A DNA stretch of 59,770 bases from an uncultured Deferribacterales bacterium (GTDB lineage: Bacteria; Chrysiogenota; Deferribacteres; Deferribacterales; Mucispirillaceae). Positions within the stretch are counted from its first letter, which is position 1; each line of letters opens with the position of its first letter. The DNA lies in NCBI GenBank assembly GCA_947853665.1, contig CANTXF010000068.1, positions 1 through 59,770 on the forward strand, read 5' to 3'. Shown piece after piece: positions 8,874-17,534 of this stretch. Both the position numbers and the translations under genes were made by a program. A model generated the notes under the pieces. It worked only from the letters and a program-made list of their open reading frames with translations. It did no database searches and was not told the origin of the DNA.

Positions 8874-9233
8874 ATGAAGAAGAACAACATTATCGCTATT
8901 TTAGCGGCCGGAGCAACGTTTGCCCTGGCCTGTTCAGCTATGGGAGCGGCTTCCGGGGATAAATTTCTTGCCGACAGGCACGCTGCCGATAACGGCGTAG
9001 CCTGCGCGGACTGTCACGACGGAAAAGAAAACCCGAAAGAAAAAGCCGGAATCGGCGCCTGCCTGGAATGCCACGACGGGTATAAAGGCATGGCGGAAGC
9101 TACCAGAAACCTTGACGTGAACCCTCACGACAGCCACGAAGGCGAAATAGAATGCACGGAGTGCCATAAGCCTCACGGCAAGCCGGTGGATTACTGCGAG
9201 CAGTGCCACGCCTTTGGTTTGATGGTCCCTTAA
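8874..9233 (+). CDS. periplasmic small tetrahaem cytochrome c
   Basis: The 119-residue protein has an N-terminal signal peptide (about 1-25) and four haem-attachment motifs CXXCH: CADCH, CLECH, CTECH and CEQCH. Several further histidines can serve as distal ligands. It resembles the cytochrome domain that is fused to flavin domains in Shewanella-type flavocytochrome c but is encoded separately here. Only two bases separate it from the flavoprotein gene, so the pair is surely co-transcribed. It likely delivers electrons from a quinol-oxidising membrane cytochrome to the flavoprotein. A longer in-frame ORF start at 8811 lies inside the upstream gene and would remove the signal peptide from the N-terminus. 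Confidence 0.93.
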   Translation: MKKNNIIAILAAGATFALACSAMGAASGDKFLADRHAADNGVACADCHDGKENPKEKAGIGACLECHDGYKGMAEATRNLDVNPHDSHEGEIECTECHKPHGKPVDYCEQCHAFGLMVP

Positions 9234-9250
9234 AATAACGGAGCAGCTAT

Positions 9251-9817
9251 ATGAAAAAAATTAAAGCAGCCTTTTTATATCTTTGCATAGCAGCGGTTTT
9301 CGCCGCACAGGCGGCAGGCGCGGAAAGCCTTACGGACAAAATAAAAAACGCGCCCGTTGAAAACTACGGAGAGAAAATAGGCCCCGCCTTCGAAGGCGCT
9401 TTCGACAGCCCGTCCTGGAAGGAACAGGATAATAAGGTCGTATTCACAGGCAAAGTAAAAGCGGGCTCGGTATTTCCCGCCGGGGAAAAAGATTCATTCT
9501 TCGATATGCAGTATTCCACTATTGAAGAAACGCAGATGAAAGGAACCGCCGAGGAACTCTATAACAAATATATAAAAGGCATGCCTCAGGCGGAGCGCGA
9601 AAAATCGGGATACGAAAATAAAATGCTTCTGGATTCCGAAAAATATTACAACATAATGGATATATTGGACGCTAAAGCCGCGGGAGGCCCCGTAAAAGCC
9701 GAAATCATTATGTCGAAAGACGGAAAATCGGCGGAAATAGTATCCTTCGACGCGCCTACGCTGTATACCCATAACGGCAGCGTAAAGGATTTCGTCAAAT
9801 TCGTGTTTAAAAAGTAA
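9251..9817 (+). CDS. secreted protein of unknown function, third gene of the sigma-54 operon
   Basis: I do not recognise this 188-residue protein. It has a clear signal peptide (MKKIKAAFLYLCIAAVFAAQ, cleavage near AAGAES) and a soluble, lysine- and glutamate-rich remainder without cysteines, haem sites or membrane segments. It lies 17 bases after the cytochrome gene and before a strong terminator, so it belongs to the flavoprotein operon. A periplasmic accessory or substrate-handling role is a guess from position alone. Confidence 0.8.
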   Translation: MKKIKAAFLYLCIAAVFAAQAAGAESLTDKIKNAPVENYGEKIGPAFEGAFDSPSWKEQDNKVVFTGKVKAGSVFPAGEKDSFFDMQYSTIEETQMKGTAEELYNKYIKGMPQAEREKSGYENKMLLDSEKYYNIMDILDAKAAGGPVKAEIIMSKDGKSAEIVSFDAPTLYTHNGSVKDFVKFVFKK

Positions 9818-9834
9818 CTCCATCCCCTCACCCT

Positions 9835-9869
9835 GGCCCGCGGCCGAAATATATGCCGCGGGCCTTTTT
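9835..9869 (+). terminator. rho-independent terminator of the flavoprotein operon
   Basis: A perfect 9-bp stem GGCCCGCGG/CCGCGGGCC with a 12-base loop is followed directly by TTTTT. It closes the three-gene operon that starts at 7180. Confidence 0.9.
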
Positions 9870-9897
9870 CGTCCGCTTCTTTTTTAAGTAAAAAGCA

Positions 9898-9925
9898 TTG
9901 AATTTTTATACCCTTCCTGTATTAT
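9898..9925 (+). promoter_or_regulatory. putative promoter of eno
   Basis: TTGAAT (9898-9903), a 16-base spacer and TATTAT (9920-9925) lie about 40 bases before the enolase ATG. The preceding operon is closed by a terminator, so eno needs its own promoter. Confidence 0.5.
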
Positions 9926-9929
9926 CTGA

Positions 9930-11252
<1,323 letters not shown>

Positions 11253-11279
11253 TAATATAAAGCGGTAATACTGAAAAAA

Positions 11280-11306
11280 GGGCCCGTCTGAAAACGGGCC
11301 CTTTTT
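11280..11306 (+). terminator. rho-independent terminator of eno
   Basis: An 8-bp perfect stem GGGCCCGT/ACGGGCCC with a 6-base loop is followed by TTTTT, 28 bases after the eno stop. Confidence 0.92.
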
Positions 11307-11479
11307 GATAACGGCTCAAAAAAAACCGCGGAACGCCGGGCGGCGCAGCCAAAGACTGCGGCCAGAGAAGCGGAACGGCAGGAAAATTTCAGCGAATCAA
11401 GCAATAAACATATATGAAAATATAGGGGAAACGGAAAAAATCACAAAAGAGACGGCCGAACAAGTGTAAATAAGTTTCA

Positions 11480-11500
11480 AAAACTGCCTGACAGGCGTTT
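11480..11500 (-). terminator. possible terminator for the 11534-12550 gene
   Basis: On the minus strand AAAC-GCCT, a 3-base loop, AGGC, a bulged A and GTTT form a hairpin followed by further T residues, about 34 bases past the stop codon. The stem is short and imperfect. The rest of 11307-11533 shows nothing else recognisable. Confidence 0.45.
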
Positions 11501-11533
11501 TACGCAATAAAAACGGTTTCCATCCATAAATTA

Positions 11534-12550
11534 TTAACGGGCGGCCTTAAAGATGGTTTCAGCAGCCGTCTGGTTATACATATTAAGCGTTTTTTTCACA
11601 AGCGGGTTGGTGTAGGCCTTAAAAGGCTCTCCTCTGGAATTAAGCCAGAATATGGCGTTATCCATACCCGGATTTTTATAATCCACAACCCAGTAAACTA
11701 TTCCGGATTTTTTATGCCGCCGTTCGGTTATGGAGCCTCTGCCAAGCTCTTCCTCGCGGGAGCAGCCCTCCGCGGAGCCGTCTTCCCCCGCCTTTTCCAG
11801 GCAGGAAGCCGAATAAGGCGTTACGGTCATATCTTTCATATCGTAAAGATACGCAAGGTCGTCCCTGCCCGCGTCGTAAAACATAAGCCCGCTTAAAGCC
11901 CCCTTTCCCTGCACCAGCTCGAAAAGGGCCGCCATATCTATAACGCCCTCCGAGACTACGCCGCGGCACATTCCGTCCTCGTTTTTGGAGCAGACAAGGC
12001 TGGAAAAATCGTCAAATTCGTCAAAATCATATACAGGCGCCACTGTGCTGAATCTGTAAATTTTCGCCCCTATGGGAAACTTTACGGAGCCGTTTTTCAG
12101 GCCGAGACCAGGGTCCAGCTCTTCCATATCGGTTTTGCCCATCAGGTTTTTAACGTCTATCCCGGTTATAACGGTATCGGAATAAAGGCAGTTCTGAACG
12201 CTGTCCCACAGGCAGGCGTAGTCGTCTCCCACGTTTTTTACCAGCCTGGCGGACCCGTCCGGAACCAGTATCAGATCCTCCGACCCGCCGCTTTCCCTGA
12301 TTTTAAGCGTTACGTCCGTTACGGATGAAAGGTCGTCCGATTTTTCGGAGCCGTAATAAAACTTATCGCCGGAATACTGAAAAACACCGACCGAACCGTC
12401 CTTAAAAAAATAAGTCGCTATGCCGGAGCTGAAAAACGAAGCCGGAGTATTATCCGATATATTGAACTCGAATTTATCGTCCTGAGCAAGACAGACCGAC
12501 GCGTCGGCAAAGAGGGCGGCCAATAACGCCGCTGAAATATATCTGAACAT
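11534..12550 (-). CDS. secreted protein of unknown function
   Basis: I do not recognise this 338-residue protein. It has an N-terminal signal peptide (MFRYISAALLAALFADASVCLAQ) and no further membrane segment. Several cysteines occur in pairs across the chain (for example CLWDSVQNC, and CLEKAGEDGSAEGC), which suggests disulphides in the periplasm. The chain contains repeated aspartate-rich turns and short beta-type stretches. It stands alone on its strand, divergent from the M29 aminopeptidase. Nothing here fixes a role. Confidence 0.75.
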   Translation of the reverse strand: MFRYISAALLAALFADASVCLAQDDKFEFNISDNTPASFFSSGIATYFFKDGSVGVFQYSGDKFYYGSEKSDDLSSVTDVTLKIRESGGSEDLILVPDGSARLVKNVGDDYACLWDSVQNCLYSDTVITGIDVKNLMGKTDMEELDPGLGLKNGSVKFPIGAKIYRFSTVAPVYDFDEFDDFSSLVCSKNEDGMCRGVVSEGVIDMAALFELVQGKGALSGLMFYDAGRDDLAYLYDMKDMTVTPYSASCLEKAGEDGSAEGCSREEELGRGSITERRHKKSGIVYWVVDYKNPGMDNAIFWLNSRGEPFKAYTNPLVKKTLNMYNQTAAETIFKAAR

Positions 12551-12665
12551 ATAGTGGAGCGCCCGTAATTTTAAAATGGAAATAATTATTATATTAATAC
12601 TAATTAAAAAGTCAAACTATTACGCGCGCGGAGCTTAAAATATTTATTTTAATTTTGGAGGGATA

Positions 12666-12743
12666 GTGATATACATCAAAATCCTTGGGCGGGATTGCTT
12701 ACCGCCGCCCGGTTCCTGTCCGCCAAAAATCTATGGAGAATAA
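12666..12743 (+). CDS. possible 25-residue leader peptide before the M29 aminopeptidase
   Basis: A GTG codon (12666) lies four bases after a strong ribosome-binding-site-like TTGGAGGG and opens a 25-codon frame ending with TAA at 12741-12743, five bases before the aminopeptidase ATG. The frame contains PPP and PP. The mRNA can form GGGCGG (12687-12692) with CCGCCC (12705-12710). A strong Shine-Dalgarno here with none better for a longer aminopeptidase start is the only evidence; it may be non-coding. Confidence 0.25.
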   Translation: MIYIKILGRDCLPPPGSCPPKIYGE

Positions 12744-12747
12744 AAAA

Positions 12748-13860
12748 ATGGGAAAAATAACGGCAACCTATGAAGAAAAACTTGCAAAGCTTATAACGGA
12801 ACACTCCCTTGCTCTTAAAAAGGGAGATATAGTGATGATAAAGGCCGAAACGTCGGCGGAACCTCTGATAAAGGCTTTTTATAAACAGATAATCCTTACG
12901 GGCGCCCACCCTCTTTTAAGGCTTTTCCTGCCGGAAAGCACGGAATATCTGGCAAAGTACGGCTCAGACGAACAGCTTGACTTTCTGCCCGGATTCGAGC
13001 TGGAGCAAACGGAAGCGATGACGGCCTATATTTATATAGATTCGGAAATAAACGCGAAATCCCTTACTAACACCCCTCCCGACAAGCTTGCCCGAATAAA
13101 GAAAAAAGCCATGCCCGTAAGGGAAATAATGAACAGGCGGGAGGAAGCCGGCCTTTTCCGCTGGTCTTTATGCCCTTATCCCAATTATTCCATGGCCCAG
13201 GAAGCCGAAATGTCATTGGACGAGTATTCGGCCTTCGTTTACGAGGCCTGCAAGCTGAACGACGCAGACCCTACGGAAGCATGGAAAAAAGTGGAAAAAA
13301 GCCAGGAAGCCGTTAAAAAACTTATGGACGGCACAAAAACTATGCGGATAACCGGTAAGGACACCGACCTTACCCTCTCCGTGGAGGGCAGAATATGGGA
13401 AAACTGCTGCGGGTACAGAAATATGCCCGACGGGGAAGTTTTTACAAGCCCGGTGGAATCAAGCGCGGAAGGCGTAATATTTTTCGACATACCCACGACA
13501 TTTAACGGGGTGGAAGCTAAAAACGTCTTTCTGCGCTTTGAAAAGGGAAAGGTTGTGGAGGCGAAAGCCGAAAAGGGCCAGGATTTTCTGCACAAAATGC
13601 TTGAAACCGACGACGGAGCCAGGTTCGTGGGAGAAATAGCCTTCGGACTTAACGACAATATAACCAAGCCCACGAAAAACATACTTTTCGACGAAAAAAT
13701 AGGCCGCTCCATGCACCTTGCCATAGGCGCCAGCTATGAATCCGTAGGCGGCAAAAATAAATCCGCCCTTCACTGGGACCTTATAAAGGACATGAAAAAC
13801 GGCGGCGCAGTAGAAGCCGACGGAAAACTGGTCTATAAAGACGGCAGACATATTATATAA
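12748..13860 (+). CDS. M29-family metallo-aminopeptidase
   Basis: The 370-residue protein matches the AmpS/AmpT (M29) family, which removes N-terminal residues from peptides in the cytoplasm using two metal ions. Seen features: N-terminal TYEEKLAKLI...LKKGDIVMI, the metal-ligand glutamate in MPDGEVFTSP, a second in VGEIAFG, and the C-terminal His/Asp cluster MHLAIGASY...SALHWDLIKDM. Length is close to the family norm. The start at 12748 was chosen because GGAGAA lies seven bases ahead; in-frame ATG 12733 is also possible. It is followed by a GC-rich hairpin. Confidence 0.9.
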   Translation: MGKITATYEEKLAKLITEHSLALKKGDIVMIKAETSAEPLIKAFYKQIILTGAHPLLRLFLPESTEYLAKYGSDEQLDFLPGFELEQTEAMTAYIYIDSEINAKSLTNTPPDKLARIKKKAMPVREIMNRREEAGLFRWSLCPYPNYSMAQEAEMSLDEYSAFVYEACKLNDADPTEAWKKVEKSQEAVKKLMDGTKTMRITGKDTDLTLSVEGRIWENCCGYRNMPDGEVFTSPVESSAEGVIFFDIPTTFNGVEAKNVFLRFEKGKVVEAKAEKGQDFLHKMLETDDGARFVGEIAFGLNDNITKPTKNILFDEKIGRSMHLAIGASYESVGGKNKSALHWDLIKDMKNGGAVEADGKLVYKDGRHII

Positions 13861-13873
13861 AAACGTCCTTTAA

Positions 13874-13900
13874 GCCCGCCCGGATTTCCTCCCGGCGGGC
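13874..13900. terminator. GC-rich hairpin between convergent genes
   Basis: GCCCGCC (13874-13880) pairs with GGCGGGC (13894-13900) just after the M29 stop and before the end of the convergent HxlR gene. There is no T-run on the plus strand, so intrinsic termination is uncertain. Confidence 0.4.
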
Positions 13901-13931
13901 CCCGTCTAAACCCAAAACGGCGGGAAAAAGG

Positions 13932-14267
13932 TTATCCCTTCCCGTTTTCCTTTCCCCACAGGCACATGGCTTCAAGTATCGGTATCAGAGACTCTCCCCT
14001 TTTTGAAAGCCTGTACTCCACTTTAGGAGGTATCTGGGCGTATTCTTTTCTCAATATCAGGCCGTCTGCCTCCAGCTCCTTAAGAGAAAGGCTCAAAGTT
14101 TTATGGGAAACCGTTTCAAGGCATCTCTTCAGCTCGTTATAGCGCAGCACCTTAAATTCCGACAGGCAGTAAAGTATGGTCATCTTATACTTGCCGCTTA
14201 TAAGCGAAAGGGTATAAACAAACCCGGTATATTTAACGCCTTTTTCAGAAATACATCCGGTTTTCAT
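13932..14267 (-). CDS. HxlR-family transcriptional regulator
   Basis: The 111-residue protein is a winged helix of the HxlR type. The family pattern is clear: ISGKYKMTILYCL, RYNELKRCLETVSHKTLSLSLKELEADGLI, and PPKVEYRLSKRGESLIPIL. A cysteine near the N-terminus (Cys5) occupies the place often used for redox sensing. It is divergent from an FMN reductase gene with 129 bases between, the usual layout in which the regulator controls that neighbour in response to electrophiles or redox stress. That control is inferred. Confidence 0.9.
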   Translation of the reverse strand: MKTGCISEKGVKYTGFVYTLSLISGKYKMTILYCLSEFKVLRYNELKRCLETVSHKTLSLSLKELEADGLILRKEYAQIPPKVEYRLSKRGESLIPILEAMCLWGKENGKG

Positions 14268-14396
14268 TTTAAACTCTCCCGGGGGTTAGTATATAACATA
14301 AATGTGCGTACTTGCTTTTTAACGGATTTTCAATAAAGTCGTAGCGGAAGGAAAGCTAAAAGTCAATAAGCGCAAGCAAAAGGAGAAGAAAACAAA

Positions 14397-15017
14397 ATGA
14401 AAGCCCTTCTTATTAACGGAAGCCCCAACGAGCGCGGCTGTACTTACACGGCTTTGGCCGAGGTTTCCAAAACTCTCTCCAAGCACGGCATAGAGACGGA
14501 AACCCTTTATCTGGGAAAACAGCCCGTCGCAGGCTGCATAGCCTGCAATACCTGCTTTAAAACGGGAAAATGCATAAGAAACGACAAGGTAAACGAAATA
14601 ATAAACGCCCTAGATTCGATAGACGCCATAATAGTGGGCTCGCCCGTTTATTACGCAGGCCCGAGCGGCCAGCTTACGGCATTTCTCGATAGGCTTTTCT
14701 ATGCCGCCGGAAGCAGGATGGCGGGAAAGCTGGGCGCCTGCGTGGTGTCGTGCAGGCGCGGCGGAGCCACCGCCGCTTTCGACAGGCTCAATAAATATTT
14801 TACCATAAGCAATATGCCGGTGGTTTCATCCCAATACTGGAACCAGGTTCACGGATTTACTCCCCGGGACGTTATGAAAGACCTGGAAGGCCTCCAGACA
14901 ATGCGGACTCTGGGAGAAAACGCCGCCTGGCTTCTTAAATCCATAGAAGCGGGAGCAAAAGCTGGGATACCCAAGCCCGAATACGAAGAAAAAATTATGA
15001 CTAACTTTATAGATTAA
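14397..15017 (+). CDS. NAD(P)H-dependent FMN reductase / iron-sulphur flavoprotein-type oxidoreductase
   Basis: The 206-residue protein has the flavodoxin-like fold: LLINGSPNERGCT (phosphate-binding loop for FMN), GSPVYYAGPSGQLTAFLDR, and YWNQVHGFTP. A cysteine group CIACNTCFKTGKC follows strand 2, as in iron-sulphur flavoproteins and related multimeric reductases. It probably reduces quinones, nitro compounds or other electrophiles with NAD(P)H in the cytoplasm. The ribosome-binding site is AAGGAG. Its divergent partner is an HxlR regulator and it is followed by a bidirectional terminator. Confidence 0.87.
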   Translation: MKALLINGSPNERGCTYTALAEVSKTLSKHGIETETLYLGKQPVAGCIACNTCFKTGKCIRNDKVNEIINALDSIDAIIVGSPVYYAGPSGQLTAFLDRLFYAAGSRMAGKLGACVVSCRRGGATAAFDRLNKYFTISNMPVVSSQYWNQVHGFTPRDVMKDLEGLQTMRTLGENAAWLLKSIEAGAKAGIPKPEYEEKIMTNFID

Positions 15018-15024
15018 AAAGGCC

Positions 15025-15067
15025 GGGCTCTAAAAACCGCCGTCAGGCGGGAAGAGCCCCCGATTTT
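15025..15067. terminator. bidirectional terminator between FMN reductase and metF
   Basis: GGGCTCT (15025-15031) pairs with AGAGCCC (15053-15059), enclosing a second stem CCGCC/GGCGG, and is followed on the plus strand by CCGATTTTTT. On the minus strand the same stem is followed by GGCCTTTTT. It overlaps the last codons of metF. Confidence 0.75.
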
Positions 15068-15918
15068 TTAAGCCTTTCCATAACGGATTTGGTAGCGGCG
15101 GACCGGTTCAGCGTATAAAAATGCAGCCCGTCCACCCCGTTTTTTATCAGATCAGCGCACTGGCGGGCGGCATAATCCACACCCACGGAGATAACGTCCT
15201 CTTCAGGACATTCGGTAATGCGTTTAAGAAGATTCTCCGGCAAAGTCGCCCTGCACATTTTAGTAAAATTAACCACCTGGGACGCGCTTACCACAGGCAT
15301 TATACCCGCCACCACCGGGACATTTACGCCTGAAGATGCAAGCCTGTCCCTGAAGCGGTAAAATTTATCGTTATCAAAAAAAAGCTGCGTGATTACGAAA
15401 TCCCCACCGGCGTCCAGCTTGGCTTTAAGCATATCTATATCGTCTTTTTCGGAAAGAGATTCCGGGTGCGTTTCCGGATATCCGGCTACCCCTACGCAAA
15501 AATCGCCTCCAGAATTTTTTACATATCTTACAAGGTCCGAAGCGTGGGGAAATTCCATTGAAAGTCCGTCCGGCGGCATATCCTTAGGCATATCCCCGCG
15601 CAGCGCGAGTATATTATGGACGCCCGCGTTTTTAAGCATGCCGAAAAGGCCGTCTACCTGGCTTTTTCTGAAACCTACGCAGGTAAGATGCATCATGGCG
15701 GCTATCCCGCAGGATTCTTTTATGCGGCAGATCCACGCAAGGGTTTTGTCGGAAGAGCTGCCGCCCGCTCCGAAAGTTACGGAAGCAAAATCCGCTCCCT
15801 CTCCTTTAAGGCTTTCTATCGTGTCGAAAAGTATATGCTCCAGCTCCGGGTTTTTAGGCGGAAAAAACTCGAAGGATACTGAAGGAGCTTTACGTTTTAA
15901 TATATCTATAATTTTCAT
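15043..15918 (-). CDS. metF: 5,10-methylenetetrahydrofolate reductase
   Basis: The 291-residue protein is a standard-length MetF, an FAD enzyme reducing 5,10-methylene- to 5-methyl-tetrahydrofolate for methionine synthesis (or one-carbon metabolism in anaerobes). Matches include the N-terminal PSVSFEFFPPKNPE, FASVTFGAGGSS, the folate/FAD region ILALRGDMPKD, FCVGVAGYPETHPE and FVITQLFFDNDKFYRF, and PVVAGIMPV. It is on the minus strand, alone, with the terminator hairpin reaching into its 3' end. Confidence 0.97.
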   Translation of the reverse strand: MKIIDILKRKAPSVSFEFFPPKNPELEHILFDTIESLKGEGADFASVTFGAGGSSSDKTLAWICRIKESCGIAAMMHLTCVGFRKSQVDGLFGMLKNAGVHNILALRGDMPKDMPPDGLSMEFPHASDLVRYVKNSGGDFCVGVAGYPETHPESLSEKDDIDMLKAKLDAGGDFVITQLFFDNDKFYRFRDRLASSGVNVPVVAGIMPVVSASQVVNFTKMCRATLPENLLKRITECPEEDVISVGVDYAARQCADLIKNGVDGLHFYTLNRSAATKSVMERLKKSGALPA

Positions 15919-16004
15919 GGGTAGATGTTAACCTAAGTTGAGGCTTGACTGCAACCATAATTTTTTAGTAATTTAGCCGTGAATAAAAAAGGCGGTAAGT
16001 CCAT

Positions 16005-16493
16005 TTGAACAAGTTTTATTTCCGGCTTCTGGCGCTGTTCTTCATATATATATGCGCGGTGAATATATGCTCCTTCGCGGCGGGCTTCGACCCCAGGCAG
16101 CTTATAAACCCTTTCTATCTTAAAGAAAGGACGGAAGCCTCCGCCTATCTGTTAAAAAATATAATTCTTTTCACAGGCGTAAATATAAAGCTCGTTCCGG
16201 AGGAAGAGCTGGAAAGCATAATCGTTTCCGCCGCGGAAGAGTACGGGATAGACGAAAATATACTGCGCTCCGTAACCGTCAGGGAAAACGAGTTTTCCAT
16301 ATCCGCAAAAGGAGGCATGGGCCTTACCTTTATAAGCCCGGAGGAATTCCGCCTGTCCGGCTACGGGGACCCTTTCATACCGGAAGACAACGTCCGGGCG
16401 GCTGCCAGCGCGATTAAAAGGCTTGCGGGAAAAACCCCGGGGGAAGAAAGCCCAAAAGAGCCTTTTTACGGCCAGAAAAACCATGCTATCTGA
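16005..16493 (+). CDS. lytic-transglycosylase-like (SLT) exported protein
   Basis: The 162-residue protein begins with a hydrophobic signal or anchor segment (LLALFFIYICAVNICSFAAG) and then has a compact SLT-like region: AAEEYGIDENILRSVTVRENEF, GGMGLTFISPEEF, and DNVRAAASAIKRLAG. This matches the order of a soluble lytic transglycosylase core, with a glutamate in the ENEF position that aligns with the catalytic ES-F. It is shorter than typical domains, so activity on peptidoglycan is uncertain. The start is TTG at 16005; no in-frame ATG gives a complete signal peptide. Its 3' end overlaps mqnB by 11 bases. Confidence 0.68.
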   Translation: MNKFYFRLLALFFIYICAVNICSFAAGFDPRQLINPFYLKERTEASAYLLKNIILFTGVNIKLVPEEELESIIVSAAEEYGIDENILRSVTVRENEFSISAKGGMGLTFISPEEFRLSGYGDPFIPEDNVRAAASAIKRLAGKTPGEESPKEPFYGQKNHAI

Positions 16494-17118
16494 ATACGCA
16501 ACGGTTCTTTTCGTGCCGACCGCAAAAGAGCTTTCAAAAATATTCGGCATCCGGGAAACCGCCCGGGAAAAAGGTTTCGAATACGCTTTTTTTAAAAATA
16601 CCCCCGTTGTGCTGACCGGCATAGGAAAAACAAACGCGGCTATTACGGCCTCCGCCTTTTTCGGAACATACCGCCCGGAGAAAGCGATTTTAACCGGTAT
16701 ATGCGGGGCTTACAGAGCCTCCGGTCTGAAAATCGGCGAAACGGTGTCCGTAGTGGAGGATAATTTTGCGGACGAAGGCTCTTACGACGGCTTCCGCCTT
16801 GTAAGCCTGGCGGAGAAAGGAATGCCTTTATGGGAAGGCGGCGCCGTTCCTTTCGCGCCGCTGGATGGTTTTTTCAATGCCGTATCCAATACGGTGTCCC
16901 TTCTCCCGGCAGAAAACGGGCTGTCAGAAATATACAGGGCAAAAACCGGAGCCCATGTGGAAAATATGGAGGGAGCCTCTTTCGGACTGGCCGCGGTAAA
17001 AGCGGGGATACGGGCATTTCAGCTTAGGGCCGTGTCCAACTACTGCGGCGCCATGCCGGAATGGAACATAGCCTCCGCCTCCTCCGCCCTGCGCCTTGCG
17101 GTGGAATCCATCCTTTAA
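16483..17118 (+). CDS. mqnB: futalosine hydrolase
   Basis: The 211-residue protein belongs to the nucleoside phosphorylase fold and matches MqnB, which splits futalosine to dehypoxanthine futalosine in the alternative menaquinone pathway. Seen: VPTAKELSKIFG, LTGIGKTNAAITAS, ILTGICGAYRASGL, HVENMEGASFGLAA and the RAVSNYCGAMPEWNIA end segment. It overlaps the SLT-like gene by 11 bases, so the two are co-transcribed. The presence of this step supports a menaquinone-based anaerobic respiratory chain, which fits the periplasmic cytochromes nearby. Confidence 0.88.
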   Translation: MLSEYATVLFVPTAKELSKIFGIRETAREKGFEYAFFKNTPVVLTGIGKTNAAITASAFFGTYRPEKAILTGICGAYRASGLKIGETVSVVEDNFADEGSYDGFRLVSLAEKGMPLWEGGAVPFAPLDGFFNAVSNTVSLLPAENGLSEIYRAKTGAHVENMEGASFGLAAVKAGIRAFQLRAVSNYCGAMPEWNIASASSALRLAVESIL

Positions 17119-17147
17119 AAAACCGGAAGGCCGCCCGTATGAACAAG

Positions 17148-17420
17148 AACGGAACGCGCAATATCTATCGCGCGTCGTTTTGGACAAGCTCGGATTAGAA
17201 AAACGGGAGCGGGCTTATCTGTTCCCGCTCGTTTTCTGTTCACCAACGTCTGCACTGGTAAAGCAAACGTTTTCTGTCCATCAAAACGGGACGCGCACTT
17301 CCCTGCCCGTTGTTTTACGGCAAGCTCTAATCGAAAAAGCGAGAGCCGCCATAACTAGTGCGCCTCGCTTTTTATCCACAAACATCCGCGCTAAATAAAG
17401 CGGCCGTTTTACGGAAGGCC
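17148..17420. repeat. array of short hairpins with conserved linkers (array 1)
   Basis: The 416-base gap between mqnB and the convergent YihY gene (17119-17534) has no gene. It holds about six hairpins of roughly 25-35 bases set every 40-50 bases. Examples are AACGgaACGCGC/GCGCGTCGTT (17148-17179), AACGGGAGCGGG/CCCGCTCGTT (about 17202-17233), AACGTCTGC/GCAAACGTT (17245-17271) and AAGCGAG/CTCGCTT (17337-17370). Stems differ but the linkers recur: ACAAGCTCGGATTAGAAA (also GCAAGCTCTAATCGAAA) and TTTTCTGTCCATCAA or variants. The same linkers and one same stem occur in a second array at 35401-35800. Function unknown. Confidence 0.85.
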
Positions 17421-17534
17421 CCGCCCCTGCCATTCCGGCACAATTATTCATTTCCGCCGCAAAACGGCCCTGCCGCGGAGATTTCCCGCAATTCTGCGCT
17501 GATACGCGCTAGAAGTATATGGCTTGCGGAAAGG

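Noticed and set aside
15616-15931. Plus-strand open frames across metF
   Set aside because: Antisense shadows of a clearly conserved gene.
17148-17420. CsrB/RsmZ-like RNA because GGA occurs repeatedly in the hairpins
   Set aside because: The GGA bases lie in the lower stem or a bulge, not in the loops where CsrA binds, and the loops are A/T-rich without GGA.
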